Source: Dermatemys mawii
Lineage: Eukaryota > Chordata > Testudines > Dermatemydidae
DNA length: 64,000 nt
NCBI GenBank assembly: GCA_007922305.1
Contig: ML677326.1
Span: 60,034,870 to 60,098,869, forward strand
Direction of reading: 5' to 3'
Shown here piece after piece: positions 22,991 to 33,200 of this stretch (positions are counted from its first letter, which is position 1; each line of letters starts with the position of its first letter). Both the position numbers and the translations under genes were made by a program. The notes under the pieces are model-generated. The model was given only the letters and a program-made list of their open reading frames with translations, ran no database searches and was not told the DNA's origin.

Positions 22991-25536
22991 CACTGCTCTA
23001 CAGCCAAAATGCTTCTGAAATAAATGTAGTCAAACCTTACTAATTCTGGGTCACTGAGAATGAAAATGATGCTTAAAATTGTTGTTTGGCTCTCGTTTTC
23101 AAGATATGCTATTGGGTCAGTATATACAACCCTTGACATGGGAATGGCGGAGGATAAGTGAGTTGTAAAGGGAAGGGATCTCAATTTAAACCAGAAATGA
23201 CTAAAATACATCTTTGACTGGATCTATGAATAAATCTATGACTGGGTTTGGACAGAACTTGCTTTTTAGGCAATCTAATGCAATCTGAAGCTGGTATTGT
23301 GTCATACATGATATGAATTGCACCATGTTATTCCTAGAAGTCATGGATGATGCAATCATAACAAAGCTTACATCACTCTGCTGAACAAATTGCCCTATAT
23401 CAGCTCTAGAAATCATACAGTGTCGTGCTCTCTTATTTGTCAGTGTTTGATTTTGCAAAGGGACACATTTCTGTTTAGCCAAAGTGAGCAGAGATGCCTC
23501 GTACTTGTGTGAACAGTGCAGATAACTTCTGCTATGTTTGTGGTGAAGTGACTTTTGCATTAAAAAAGTGCAGTATAACCACTATGGTTAAGAAAGCCTA
23601 TCACCTTTATTTTGGCTGCAAAATTGGAGATCTGGACAAGAGGTAGGCCCCACACATATGCTGCAACACTTGTGCAACAAATCTTCGCCAGTGGTTGAAC
23701 AGGAAAAGGAAATCTATGCCTTTTGCAGTGCCAATGATTTGGAGAGAGCCAACAGATCATAGCAGCAATTGTTACTTCTGCATGGTGCCTCCAGTTGGGA
23801 AAGGTGTGTCAAAGAAGAAAAAGTGGACTGTGCATTATCCAAACATTCCATCAGCTGTACACCCAATACCTCATGGAGAAGGACTGCCGGTTCCTGATGC
23901 ACCAGAATCATTCTCACTTGAGTCAGACGAGGAAGAGGAAGAGGATGAAACTTCTAGTCCTGAACCATCAATGTCACAGGACCCACATTTTCTCCCATCC
24001 TCCTCCTCTGAACCACACCTCAGAACACAAGCTGAACTGAATGACCTTGTCAGGGATTTGGAACTACCCAAGAGTAAGGCAGAGCTGTTGGGCTCCAGAC
24101 TACAGCAGTGGAATCTCCTGGCAGGTGATGTTAGGGTTTCCATGTTCCGTGACCGTCAAAAGGATCTTGTCCCATTCTTCTTCATGGAAAGTGATCTTGT
24201 AGCCTGCCAGAACATTGATGGTGTGATGGCAGCCTTCAACATTGTTCACGATCCAGATGAGTGGAGACTCTTCATTTATTCATCGAAGATGCATCTTAAA
24301 GCTGTTTTGCTGCATAATGGCAATGTTTTGCCATCAATTCCAGTTGGTCATGCAGTCCATATGAAGGAAACCTATGACAACACGAAACAACTTTTGAGGT
24401 GCATAAACTATGACCAACATCAGTGGCAGCTTTGTGGCGATTTGAAGTTGTTGCTCTCTTGCTTGGTCTGCAGACTGGATACACAAAGTACTGCTGTTTT
24501 CTCTGCGAATGGGATAGTCGTGCAAGAGATTCCCACTACATCAAGAAAGATTGGCCACTCCAACAGTCATTGGAGCCTGGGAGGAAAAGTGTTCAGCATC
24601 CACCACTTATTGAATCAAGGAAGATTTTGTTACCACCCTTACACATCAAGCTGTGTCTGATGAAGAACTTTGTCAAGGCCATTGACAAAACACAAGCAGC
24701 TTTCAAGTACCTCCGTGGAAAATTTCCAAGGTTAAGTGAAGCTAAGATAAAGAAATGTGTCTTTGTTGGTCCTCAGATTCGTGAACTTCTTCGAGATGAT
24801 GCATTTGACCATGCACTGCGTGGCAAGGAAAAGACGGCATGGAAAGCCTTCCAGTCGGTGGCAATACATTTTCTCGGAAACAACAAGACAGACAACTACA
24901 GGTTGTTGGTGGAAAACCTCCTCAAGGCATACAAAAGCCTTGGTTGCAACATGTCACTAAAGATACATTTTTTTTGCATTCTCATCTAGATTTTTTTTTC
25001 CACCAAACTGCGGAGCAGTGAGCGACGAGCACAGCGAGCGATTTCACCAGGATATTGCAACAATGGAGAAACGCTATCAGGGCAAATGGAGCCCATCAAT
25101 GCTTGCAGACTATTGCTGGACAGTGACAAGAGATGTTCCATTTAATGAATACAAGGGACAAGCCAAGAAGCACTAAGTAGGCACTGAATAGGACTAAACT
25201 ATGTACATAATAGTTTTTTGCCTTTTGTTTCATAATACATTTTATTTATATAACCCTTTTGCTGACTTTTAAAGTGTTACATAAACAGGACAGGTGAAAT
25301 ATTATCATGTAAAGCAACCATAAACACATGAAAAGACCTAGGTTTACAATTTATGATTAAAACTCTACTATCTACACAATATACATAGACATAAAATGTA
25401 AAAACTTAAATATTTTAGAAACAGTAGCCAATCAGTTGTTTTAATTGTCATATTTGAATTCAGCACATCAAAATACATAATAAATATCACATTTTATCTC
25501 TGAAGCAGACGACTTCTAAAAAATTGTAGACCAGTG
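22991..25536 (+). mobile_element. 2.5-kb DNA transposon with CACTG termini
   Basis: The left end 'cactgctctaca' and the reverse complement of the right end, 'cactggtctaca', agree at 11 of 12 bases. Both are flanked by TAA (22988-22990 and 25537-25539), a probable 3-bp target duplication. Weaker subterminal similarity follows ('tgcttctgaaataaa' against 'tgcttcagagataaaa'). It carries one plus-strand transposase-like gene (23494-25176), now broken, and AT-rich sequence after it. CACTG ends with a 3-bp duplication suggest the CACTA/Chapaev group, but TAA also fits Harbinger, so the superfamily is not settled. It lies inside the hAT element. Confidence 0.65.
23494..25176 (+). pseudogene. Broken transposase-like gene with N-terminal zinc finger
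   Basis: The ATG at 23494 opens a frame of about 560 codons. The N-terminus has paired cysteines (C13-x2-C16 and C57-x2-C60) spaced like a ZAD-type zinc finger. A second 'NCYFC' pair follows near residue 90, then an acidic stretch near residues 145-155. Later segments include 'CCFLCEW' (about 24515) and 'SDEHSERFHQD' (about 25030). Disablements seen are a TAG in place of a tryptophan-like position at 23644-23646, a 1-base frame change near 24447, and two frame changes in T-runs near 24966-24976 and 24990-25000. Long frames (321 and 188 codons) survive, so decay is fairly recent. I know closely similar proteins as repeated 'uncharacterized' entries in many animals, and take it to be the transposon's own protein. 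Catalytic residues cannot be assigned. Confidence 0.7.
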
Positions 25537-25678
25537 TAATCCGACGCCGCCACCCAGGGCTCAAGCCCTCAGGCTTCAGCTTGGCCCTGGTCTGTGGGGC
25601 TTGTGCTTCAGCTTTGTCCCCAGGCCCCAGCAAGTTAAGCCAGCCCTGGTGACCCCATTAAAAGTTTGAGAACAGCTT

Positions 25679-25765
25679 TAATAGACCCATAACTTCTAGC
25701 TGAGTTACTGAAGTTCTCAAGTCATGATTCAAAGACTTCAAGTTACAGAGACTCCACCTTGGTAC
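25679..25765 (-). mobile_element. CR1 3' tail, right half
   Basis: The sequence 'taatagacccataacttcta', 'gagttactgaagttctcaag' and 'caaagacttcaagttacaga' continues the antisense CR1 that stops at 22825. It confirms that the intervening 2.85 kb is an insertion. Confidence 0.8.
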
Positions 25766-27730
25766 AACATGAATCTTTTACCCCTTTTATGACCATTCCA
25801 GAAAAGACTAAAGTTGCCACTTTTGCTTTATGTGCACATTGTTTCATGAAACTCCATAAAGGGCCATGTTCAGAGCTGTGGCAGAGGGCAGATGTAATGG
25901 TGGCTACATTATAATGATACATTCAGGTCTTCTGTAAATTGTGCAAAGAAGAGACATTCTTGATCCTCTACTTAATTTATCTGCAGGATGAGTAACATTC
26001 TAGCACCTTTTCTTTTCTTTACATGACTGACTGACTGAAAATAGAATTTGGCTGAAGGTAGTCACATACAGGTCCTGTTTACTGATCTGCTTGTTGTACC
26101 GATCTAAAGAAAAAATGGCTAGTTTTCTACAGTGCACAATTTCTGGAACTTCACTTCACTGGATATTTTCAGCATCAGGCTCATGGTTAGGAATCATAAT
26201 TTTAGATTACTTTATCGGCCTGATTAGTAATAAGTGTAAGACTAGCTCTAAATATGCAGGTGTTTTAAAGTGTTATATGGTGGATGAGCCAGATATAAAT
26301 TGTAATGAAAATCAAAGCCCAGTTGTCATTTAACAGTCTTGCTGCCTTGAAATTGTGATATCATTAACCTTTATTCTAAAGTAATCAAGCTTACATTTGC
26401 ACATTTTCACCTGTCATTAAGTAGAAATGGTCATGAAACAACATTTGAGATTTGAATATCCTTACGGTTTGGATTCACACTTCATAAATCGCCTTTAAGA
26501 TATAAGGGACCTTTAAGATATAACATTTTTTTTTGTTAGATATATTAGTGGGAAGTATGTGGTATGTTATAGTACAATAAATTAGAAATATAACTTTAGA
26601 AAAAAGGGCTTTGTAAATTGAAGATAAATGCTTCAAAATAGTGCTTGAATCAAAAAACTACGCAGAAAATAAATGGTTTATCACCTATGAAAAATAAGCA
26701 CTCAATTTCTTCTGCTCTCCCAAGGTACATATGGTTAACAGGCTCTCTTGACATACCTCCATCATTTGCTATTTAATAGGCAGAATAATTAGTTTTAGAT
26801 GTTCAGTTCACAGTAGAAAGGAATATTGATGGAATAGTTAAACTCATAATAGCCCATCCAGTCTGATGTAATCCTGAGCCAAAAGGGCTGTAAACAGCTC
26901 AAGTATAACAGAGGTTCAGTGAAATGTTACAAATGTTGCTTACTGCTCAAGAGCATACTGCTTTCCAATGATAAACCATCTGTCAAGTAGCAACTACAGA
27001 GAAGTTCCTTTCCAAGATTTTTTGAATCATCTACTCAGCCATAAGAGGTGGTAGGAACCCAGTCCTCCACCTATTGATGTCAATGATAATTTTGCCATAA
27101 ACATCAAAGGTGCAGGACTGGGCACTAAGGCCTCAGCTCTGCAAAGAGTTATACATATATTTATTAGGATTACTTGTAAGTGTGAAGTTAAATTCAGTGG
27201 GACTACTCCTGAGCTTAATGTTAAACATGTGCATAAAACCTTGCAGGAATCTTTGGTTGAATCTGTCTTTGATATTTCCATGGCGATTCAAGTTTTGACT
27301 CAGCAGGTGACCAGGTTAATGCCATCTTCATCTGGATAGCCTTCACTTACATCAATAATATAACTGATGATAATAATAATATAACTGATGTTTGGAACAA
27401 ATTGCCCTTGAAGGATGACCATTAGGCTTCTAGGTTACTTAGGCATGTCCCTAGGTAGCAGATAGGGGATCATCCTGCAGATGCCAGACATCTGCAAATA
27501 CCATATCGGACCAACTTGTGGCATCCTTCAGCAGGGCATGGTGAGGCAGCTGGTGGCACAGCTACTTCTATAAAGTGTCACATAGGACCTATGAGTACGA
27601 TGTCAAAGAGAATAAAGACCTCCTTAAAATAAGTCTTGCCTGGGCTTGTGGCATTTGGTAAAGTCAGTAGGCAGTTCTCTCCAGAAAAGAGAAACTCAAA
27701 TTTCAAGCCAAGAGTGTCAGGCTTGAAATT
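25766..27730. other. Unassigned AT-rich DNA
   Basis: Near 27355-27390 a unit 'taatataactgatg' is duplicated. No gene is recognised. Confidence 0.4.
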
Positions 27731-27801
27731 TCATCCAATAAAGTTTTCATCCTAGAAAGTTTTCATCCTATAAAGTTCATCCCATAAAGTTCATCCAATA
27801 G
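27731..27801. repeat. Minisatellite, unit about 14-17 bp
   Basis: Five consecutive units of the type 'catccnataaagtt(tt)' occur. They begin near 27731, 27748, 27764, 27778 and 27792. Confidence 0.8.
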
Positions 27802-28395
27802 ATATGCTCATGTGAACATGCCTATCTTGAATAGGGAAATGGCAACAAAGAAGCATTTGGTACAAATTAACACACTTTTTTCTATTGTGTTCTTTTAATT
27901 TCTTGCCTCATTTCACCATTGTTCCCTTTTTTACTCAAGACATATGTTACTTTCTACATTCAAAGACTGTCACCTCCTTAGTTAAAAACAATTGTCACTC
28001 ATTAATATTAATGGTTTGACTTTTGTCTGAAAACTTCAAGTTAGACTCTTATTAGTCATTTAACAAAGAAATACTCTTGTGATTGCAGGGATATCTAAAT
28101 GTACATGTGAATATAAAAGAGGAAGTGCTTGTTGGGTGTCTATTAATTTGAAACAAAAATTGATGGTGTAGCATCACTTGCTTAAAAAGAAGAGTTAAGA
28201 TGAATTTAACTGTTAACCGAAATCAGTTTGTCCTTACCCTTAGTAGAGACAATGAGTCTATTCCTATAAGAACAAGGATATATTGAACTGAATATTCCTA
28301 GATATAACCATTTAACTTGTTAATCATCCCATGTAAGTGTCTGGTTGTCTAAGGATTCTAAATCTTATTTTCAAAAGTGCCTTAGGTATGTTAAC
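27802..28395. other. Unassigned
   Basis: AT-rich sequence without a recognisable gene or repeat. Confidence 0.4.
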
Positions 28396-28662
28396 CCTGC
28401 AGAGAAAGACATGTGGCAGTGAACCTCAGAGCCCGGGTCACCTGATGGCGGTTTACAGGGTTCATGTTACATGGCTAAAAATAGAAATATAAACCTTTAG
28501 GCTGGAGCCCAGACTCCAAAACCCAGCAAGCGGGGACAGTCTCAGAGCCCTGGTTCCAACTTGAGCCCAAACATTTACACTGCTATTTTTAGCCCTGTCG
28601 TGAGAGCCCTGTAAGTCCTAGTCAGTTGACATGGGCTTGAGATTCACTGCAGTGGTGTGTGA
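28396..28662. repeat. Nonautonomous MITE ('gagcccgggtca' family)
   Basis: Motifs 'ctcagagcccgggtcacctg', 'taggctggagcccagactcc', 'aaacatttacactgctattt' and 'gtcagttgacatgggcttga' match the family also present at 29158-29341 and 39355-39530. It is a diverged copy and the terminal 'tctacact' parts are worn. Confidence 0.5.
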
Positions 28663-28687
28663 TTTTGGGTGTTTTATATATCTATAT

Positions 28688-28992
28688 CAGGGGTCGGCAA
28701 CCTTTCAGAAGCGGTGTGCCGAGTCTTCATTTATTCACTCTAATTTAAAGTTTCGCATGCCGGTAATACATTTTAACGGTTTCAAAAGGTCTCTTTCTAT
28801 AGGTCTATAATATATAATTAAACTATTGTTGTATGTAAAGTAAATAAAATGTTTAAGAAGCTTCATTTAAAATTAAATTAAAATTAAATTAAATGCAAAG
28901 CCCCCCAGATTGGTAGCCAGGCAGTGTGAGTGCCGCTGAAAATCAGCTCACGTGCCGCCTTCGGCACCCGTGCCATAGGTTGCCTACCCCTG
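28688..28992. mobile_element. Nonautonomous hAT element with perfect 8-bp duplication
   Basis: It begins 'caggggtcggcaacctttca' and ends 'ggttgcctacccctg', which are inverted termini. The perfect duplication 'atctatat' flanks it (28680-28687 and 28993-29000). The interior 'tctaatttaaagtttcgcat' and 'cgtgccgccttcggcac' match an abundant turtle hAT family. It is 305 bp and non-coding. The perfect duplication suggests a relatively recent insertion. Confidence 0.92.
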
Positions 28993-29055
28993 ATCTATAT
29001 CATCTATCTCTATAGATATTTGCAGTGTAAACATACTCCTGGACATTTTAGTGAC

Positions 29056-29155
29056 AAAGTCTTATTGACTTAGGCTCCTAAGTGCTTAAGACCCTTAAAT
29101 AAATGGGATCTAGGTGCCTAGGAAAATAAATGGGATCTGGATGCCTAGGTTATTC
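29056..29155. repeat. Repeat fragment of 'taggctcctaagt' type
   Basis: The bases 'acttaggctcctaagtgctt' and two copies of 'aaataaatgggatct(a/g)g(a/g)tgcctagg' show the same family as 7640 and 12040, here with a short internal duplication. Confidence 0.45.
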
Positions 29156-29157
29156 AC

Positions 29158-29341
29158 GGTATGTCTACACTGCTGTAAAACACCTCTGGGACCTTCCCCA
29201 TTTTCAGAGTTGCAGAACCCAGGCTCTTGCCTGAGCCTGAATGTTTACACTGAAATTTTGTAGCCCTACAGCCAGAGCCCATGAACCCAAGTCAGGTGAC
29301 ACGGGCCAGCTGCAGGTGTTTCACTGCAGTGTAGACATACC
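29158..29341. repeat. MITE with inverted 'ggtatgtctacactgc' termini
   Basis: The left end 'ggtatgtctacactgctgta' and the right end 'actgcagtgtagacatacc' are near-perfect inverted repeats. The interior 'cagagcccatgaacccaagt' and 'gacacgggccagctgcagg' marks the family. No proteins are encoded. The frame at 29241-29441 runs out of it and is not a gene. Confidence 0.75.
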
Positions 29342-29344
29342 CTT

Positions 29345-30090
29345 AGGTGTTTTTGAAGATTTTACTCTTACAGGTTTTGTCATTATAGGTGAAGCTGGTA
29401 GCTCCATCTACAGTGAAATTTGCCAGACATTTCCATACTAATAGCCTATTTTCAGTTGTTTATAACTTTACCAAATTTTAACCATTTAGCCTGAAACTTT
29501 CCATACTAGGTCTCTGCCTCAGGCTGATTTTTTTTTTCTTTTCTTTTGGAAACTTCAGCTAAAGTGGTTCAGCCATGTCCAAGATTAGGAAAAATATGTT
29601 GCTGTGTCCATGTTAAAAAAAATCATAAAACCATTCACTGAAAAGCTTTAATTCCTCCAGGCTTTAGTGCAAGCCCTTCAGATTTGACTGGGAGTCTCCC
29701 ACTGTCAGTAATGTGACTTCTTCTCTTCCTGTAAAAAGATGCCCAAATTTAGTCACACTATAAGCCTTTGCAAACTGTTTGAACATGATCAGTAGAGACT
29801 TGTTAGAGTTGCGCAAATAAATTCTCTGAAGATTCTACCAGTATTGAGCTTACTCCAGCCCAGCGGTGTGGAGACTGACTAGAACTTTCCCTGCTATTGG
29901 GACAGAGATGAGGGCTCCTGGAGCCTGAAGACTTGGACTGGCTAGGCAAGGAAACTGGAACAAAGAAATCCTAGAAACCTTAACTCTGGCATTTCATAAC
30001 TTCTGAGTGTTTGACTTTGCAACCTTAATATAAGTTAAAGAATTGGGCTCTGAGAGAACTTTGTCAAGCAAGAGCTAAACTAGACAAAAA
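29345..30090. other. Unassigned
   Basis: No clear repeat or gene is recognised. Confidence 0.4.
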
Positions 30091-30720
30091 ACTGGAAGAT
30101 GGTATCTCATAAGCATAGAAATTTATATAAAAGGTATCTGCGGAAACTACACAGGAAAAAAGAACAAAGAGATAAAGCTGACAGAAAGCTATTGAGCTTG
30201 AAGAAAAATTCGAGGCCCCAGCTGAGGAAAATGAGGATATATCTGAGTTACAGGAAAGTGTTGCAATGTACAGAGATTTTAATCAACAGACTGGAAAAGA
30301 GTTTGAAGAATGTGCTACTAAAGTGCTAAATTGAAAGAGATGCTGAGATTAAAATACTTTAAGAGGAGCGTGCAGAGAGTAGATAAACTTCTCCTGTGGT
30401 TTCTGTGAAAGAGGGACCAGAGAAGCCCCACTTACGAAACTGTTCCAACCAACAGCTGAATTTAATCTTTGTATGATCACATCGATTGTGTAGAGGATCT
30501 TAATGAAACTCTGAGAGGGTATGAGAGAGACTTTACAAAAGACTAGTTGCCAAGATAACTATAAAATGAGTCTCAAACTGACAACAGCTCCACAGGTAAA
30601 AAGCAGTGTTGAAACTTTGCCAGAAGCAGTTGCAGGACATTTAGAAAGGGTTTGCACTGAGCTGCTGGAAAAAATAAACACTGGAAGACGTGGACTGCCA
30701 AGGCCATGAAAGATAAATCT
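30091..30720 (+). pseudogene. Possible degraded coding relic (coiled-coil-like)
   Basis: At 30182-30334 a plus-strand frame rich in Glu, Lys and Gln is open between stops and contains 'ELQESVAMYRDFN'. Other frames nearby (30099-30329 and 30521-30709) are also charged. Purine-rich, codon-like sequence runs from about 30050 to 30700 without one continuous frame. That fits a decayed processed pseudogene or a retroelement ORF1. I do not recognise the parent gene, and chance is possible. Confidence 0.25.
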
Positions 30721-30986
30721 CCTTCAAATCCTTTATGTCTAGCCAAAATTGATACAGTGTATTGCTAAAACCAGGTTTAATCCTGATAAATCAACCTCTC
30801 ACTGTCCATTTCCACTTCACACACCAGGCTGCCCTCTCTGCAAGGAGCATCCTTGCTGAGCTCATTTCCCCAGCCCCTCACCTCACCACATTTAATTCCC
30901 TTTAGAGCACACTTTTCTGCCATGCTTCCTACAAGGAATCTAGTTGTTTTACACAGACATGTTTTGCGAAGATGGGGCCAACCACC

Positions 30987-32402
30987 CAGGGCTGGATTAA
31001 GACCTTTAGAGGCCCTAAGCACTGAAAAGATTGTGGTGCCCCTCCATATGTATTTCAAACTAAAAACAATACTATACCGTAAAATAAAATTTTTATTTTT
31101 TTGAAATGACACAAAACTTGCATGCATGCAGAAATTAAAATAGCTTCTTTCTAGATTTTTCTGATTGCAAAATTCAGGATAAGTTCAGCGAAGCTGAACT
31201 TCCATACACAATAGGGAAGGTGAATCAAGTGTGTCCTGACATGTTGTTCTCTGAGGGGTTTTTATTCTTTTCAGCTGAGAAAAAGAGCATTCTGTGGAGC
31301 AGTTAGTAATCAATGTTAGAAAAATACGTAGTGCGATCTCTACATTTGGAAATACACATTGTATTCTGTATTTCAATACTGTATCATGAAGATCAATGTG
31401 ACTGAATTTCATTTTTCCTGTTTCATTAAACTTTGCACACATATAACAGTGGAACTGCTGTACTTCTCCATGGAGATTCATATTCAAGTTAACAGGGTAT
31501 GAGTCAACTAGCTTTTGGGAACCTTCTGAATATTGTTCGTCAGATAAGTCCATATTGTTTAGAAAAGAAAATCTACTTGATACTTCTTTGTACACTTCAT
31601 CTCTCCTCTTCATATGAGCTTCAAGTTTATCAATTATAGCGTAGTAAGTAGATACGTGAAATTTGTCTCTAGGATTCAGTGCTGTTTCTGTTGCACTGCT
31701 ATCATTTGCTTGTTTTTTCCTGATTCACTTGTGGGACTGGGCTTCTTTGTAGTTAGTATCAGGCAAGATATCTTTTGATATGTCTTCAGATCTTTCAAAA
31801 TCATTACTCCAACTATGTAAGTGGTCTGCTAATGATTGACAGAGGTCTGCACATGTTTTCAAATCCAATTCTTTTTCTTGAAGAGCTTTACTTGTGTGGT
31901 ACAAGTTTTGTAAAATCTCATCCCACATGGTCAACATGAATACAAACTCTAGTTCTTGCATCTCGTTGGCAATGTTTTCTGCCTCTTGTATAGTTTCTCC
32001 CTTCTGTGATTAGTCTTCAGCTCTACTTTCTAATGAATCCACAATCTTTGAGTAGGACTTCAGAATTGAACTTGTTGCCACTGCATCTGCCTCCTAGTGA
32101 ATATTAGAAAGAAATTTCAACACACAATCATTGTCCAAATATGTTTTAAGAACTGCCCATCGGTATGTTGAGGCAGAGAAAAATGTATAAAGTAACTGGA
32201 CTGTTGAGAAAAAAAACTTACTGCCACCAGTGTGTAAGGAAGTCTAACGAAGTTCTGATTTTTCCCATGATGACTGCTTCGATGCTTTTTCTGAAATATC
32301 AAATATCAATGTTTTTTTTAAAAAAAATCTTTTTTTGGCGCCCCCTGCTTTGCTGGTGCCCTAAACACGTGCTTAGTCTGCCTATTGGGTAATCCAGCCC
32401 TG
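30987..32402 (-). mobile_element. hAT DNA transposon with perfect 8-bp duplication
   Basis: It starts 'cagggctggattaagacctt' and ends 'gggtaatccagccctg', inverted termini matching over 'cagggctggatta'. The perfect duplication 'caaccacc' flanks it (30979-30986 and 32403-32410). At 1416 bp it is shorter than an autonomous hAT. It keeps transposase fragments on the minus strand. Subterminal 'aggccctaagcac' and 'ggtgccctaaacacgtgctt' are also related. Confidence 0.92.
31185..31961 (-). pseudogene. hAT transposase remnant with C-terminal dimerisation motif
   Basis: Two minus-strand frames survive. 31725-31961 (78 codons) reads 'ELEFVFMLTMWDEILQNLY', like the middle of hAT transposases. 31185-31613 (142 codons) ends with a hATC-like stretch containing 'CSTECSFSQLKRIKTPQRT', close to the 'ER(S)FS.LK.IK...R' motif of the dimerisation region. 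They are out of frame with each other and lack the N-terminal zinc finger, so no active enzyme is encoded. It sits inside the transposon at 30987-32402. Confidence 0.8.
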
Positions 32403-32593
32403 CAACCACCACCTCAACTGTTCTATTTATATGTGGGAGACTGTTCCACTAACATCTGTCCGTCCTTCGATTGTGAGCTTCTCAGGCAAGCCCTGTGCTC
32501 TTTGTTTCTTCAGAAAGCACCTACCATAACCAATAATGGTGAAGAATCATGAGTTATTATGAGTTTGTCTGAAGATTTAAGAAAGCTATGAAG

Positions 32594-33192
32594 CATAGGC
32601 GCCAACTTTAGCCGGCGCCGGTGAGAGCTCACGCCCCCCTTGCCCCGCCTCAACTCTGCCACTTCCTCGCCCCCATTCCAGCCCCTTCCCCAAATCCCTA
32701 GCCCCGCCTCCTCCCCTGGGCGAGCAGCATTTCTCCTCCACCCCCTCCCTTCCAGGTTTGCATGCAAAACAGCTGTTTCACGCGGCAAGCCTGGGAGGGA
32801 GAGGGGAAAAGTGGAGTGGTGGCATGCTAAGGGGAGGAGGCGGAGTGGAGATGAACTGGGGCAGGGGGGGCAGGCAGGTAACCCGGGGGGAATGGGGAAA
32901 GAGGAACCATTCCCCGCCCCAGCTCACCTCTGCTCTGCCTCTGCCTCCTCCCCCGAGTGCACCGCTGTTCTGCTTTCCCTCCTCCCTCCCAGGCTTGCCA
33001 CCCAAAACAGCTGATTGGCGGCAAGCCTGGGAAGGGGGAAAAGCAGAGTGGCATTAGTGTGCTCAGTGAAGGAGGTGGAGCGGAGGTGAGCTGGGGTGCG
33101 GGGGCGGAGAACTGCTCGTGGGTGCTCTGCACCCACTAATTTTTCTCCATGGGTTCTTCAGCCCCAGACCACCCTCAGAGTCAGCCCCTATG
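32594..33192. mobile_element. GC-rich palindromic nonautonomous hAT-like MITE
   Basis: It begins 'cataggcgccaact' and ends 'agtcagcccctatg', imperfect inverted termini. Flanks 'ctatgaag' (32586-32593) and 'atatgaag' (33193-33200) form an 8-bp duplication with one mismatch. The interior is strongly GC-rich and largely self-complementary: 'aaaacagctg' and 'gcaagcctggga' appear in both halves. Several overlapping frames of 60-124 codons on both strands are caused by this composition and are not genes. Confidence 0.85.
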
Positions 33193-33200
33193 ATATGAAG

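Larger units (their letters stand above)
22826..25678. mobile_element. hAT-type element inserted in CR1 (host of an inner transposon)
   Basis: The left terminus 'cagaggttttcaaacttc' and the right terminus 'aaaagtttgagaacagctt' are imperfect inverted repeats of the hAT 'cagnggttctcaaact' type. Flanking 'tagtagac' and 'taatagac' are an 8-bp duplication with one mismatch. The arms (22826-22990 and 25537-25678) are GC-rich, with 'gaagccccagggcttcagcc' on the left and 'ctcaagccctcaggcttcag' on the right. This is a common nonautonomous turtle element. Its middle is displaced by the separate transposon at 22991-25536. Confidence 0.8.

Noticed and set aside
23201..23560. 119-codon minus-strand frame upstream of the transposase-like gene
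   Set aside because: It could be a second transposon gene, but I see no motif, and it overlaps the start of the plus-strand gene. Left out as a probable antisense shadow.
32510..33139. Many overlapping frames of 60-124 codons on both strands
   Set aside because: Explained by the GC-rich, stop-poor palindromic MITE. No consistent reading frame or motif.
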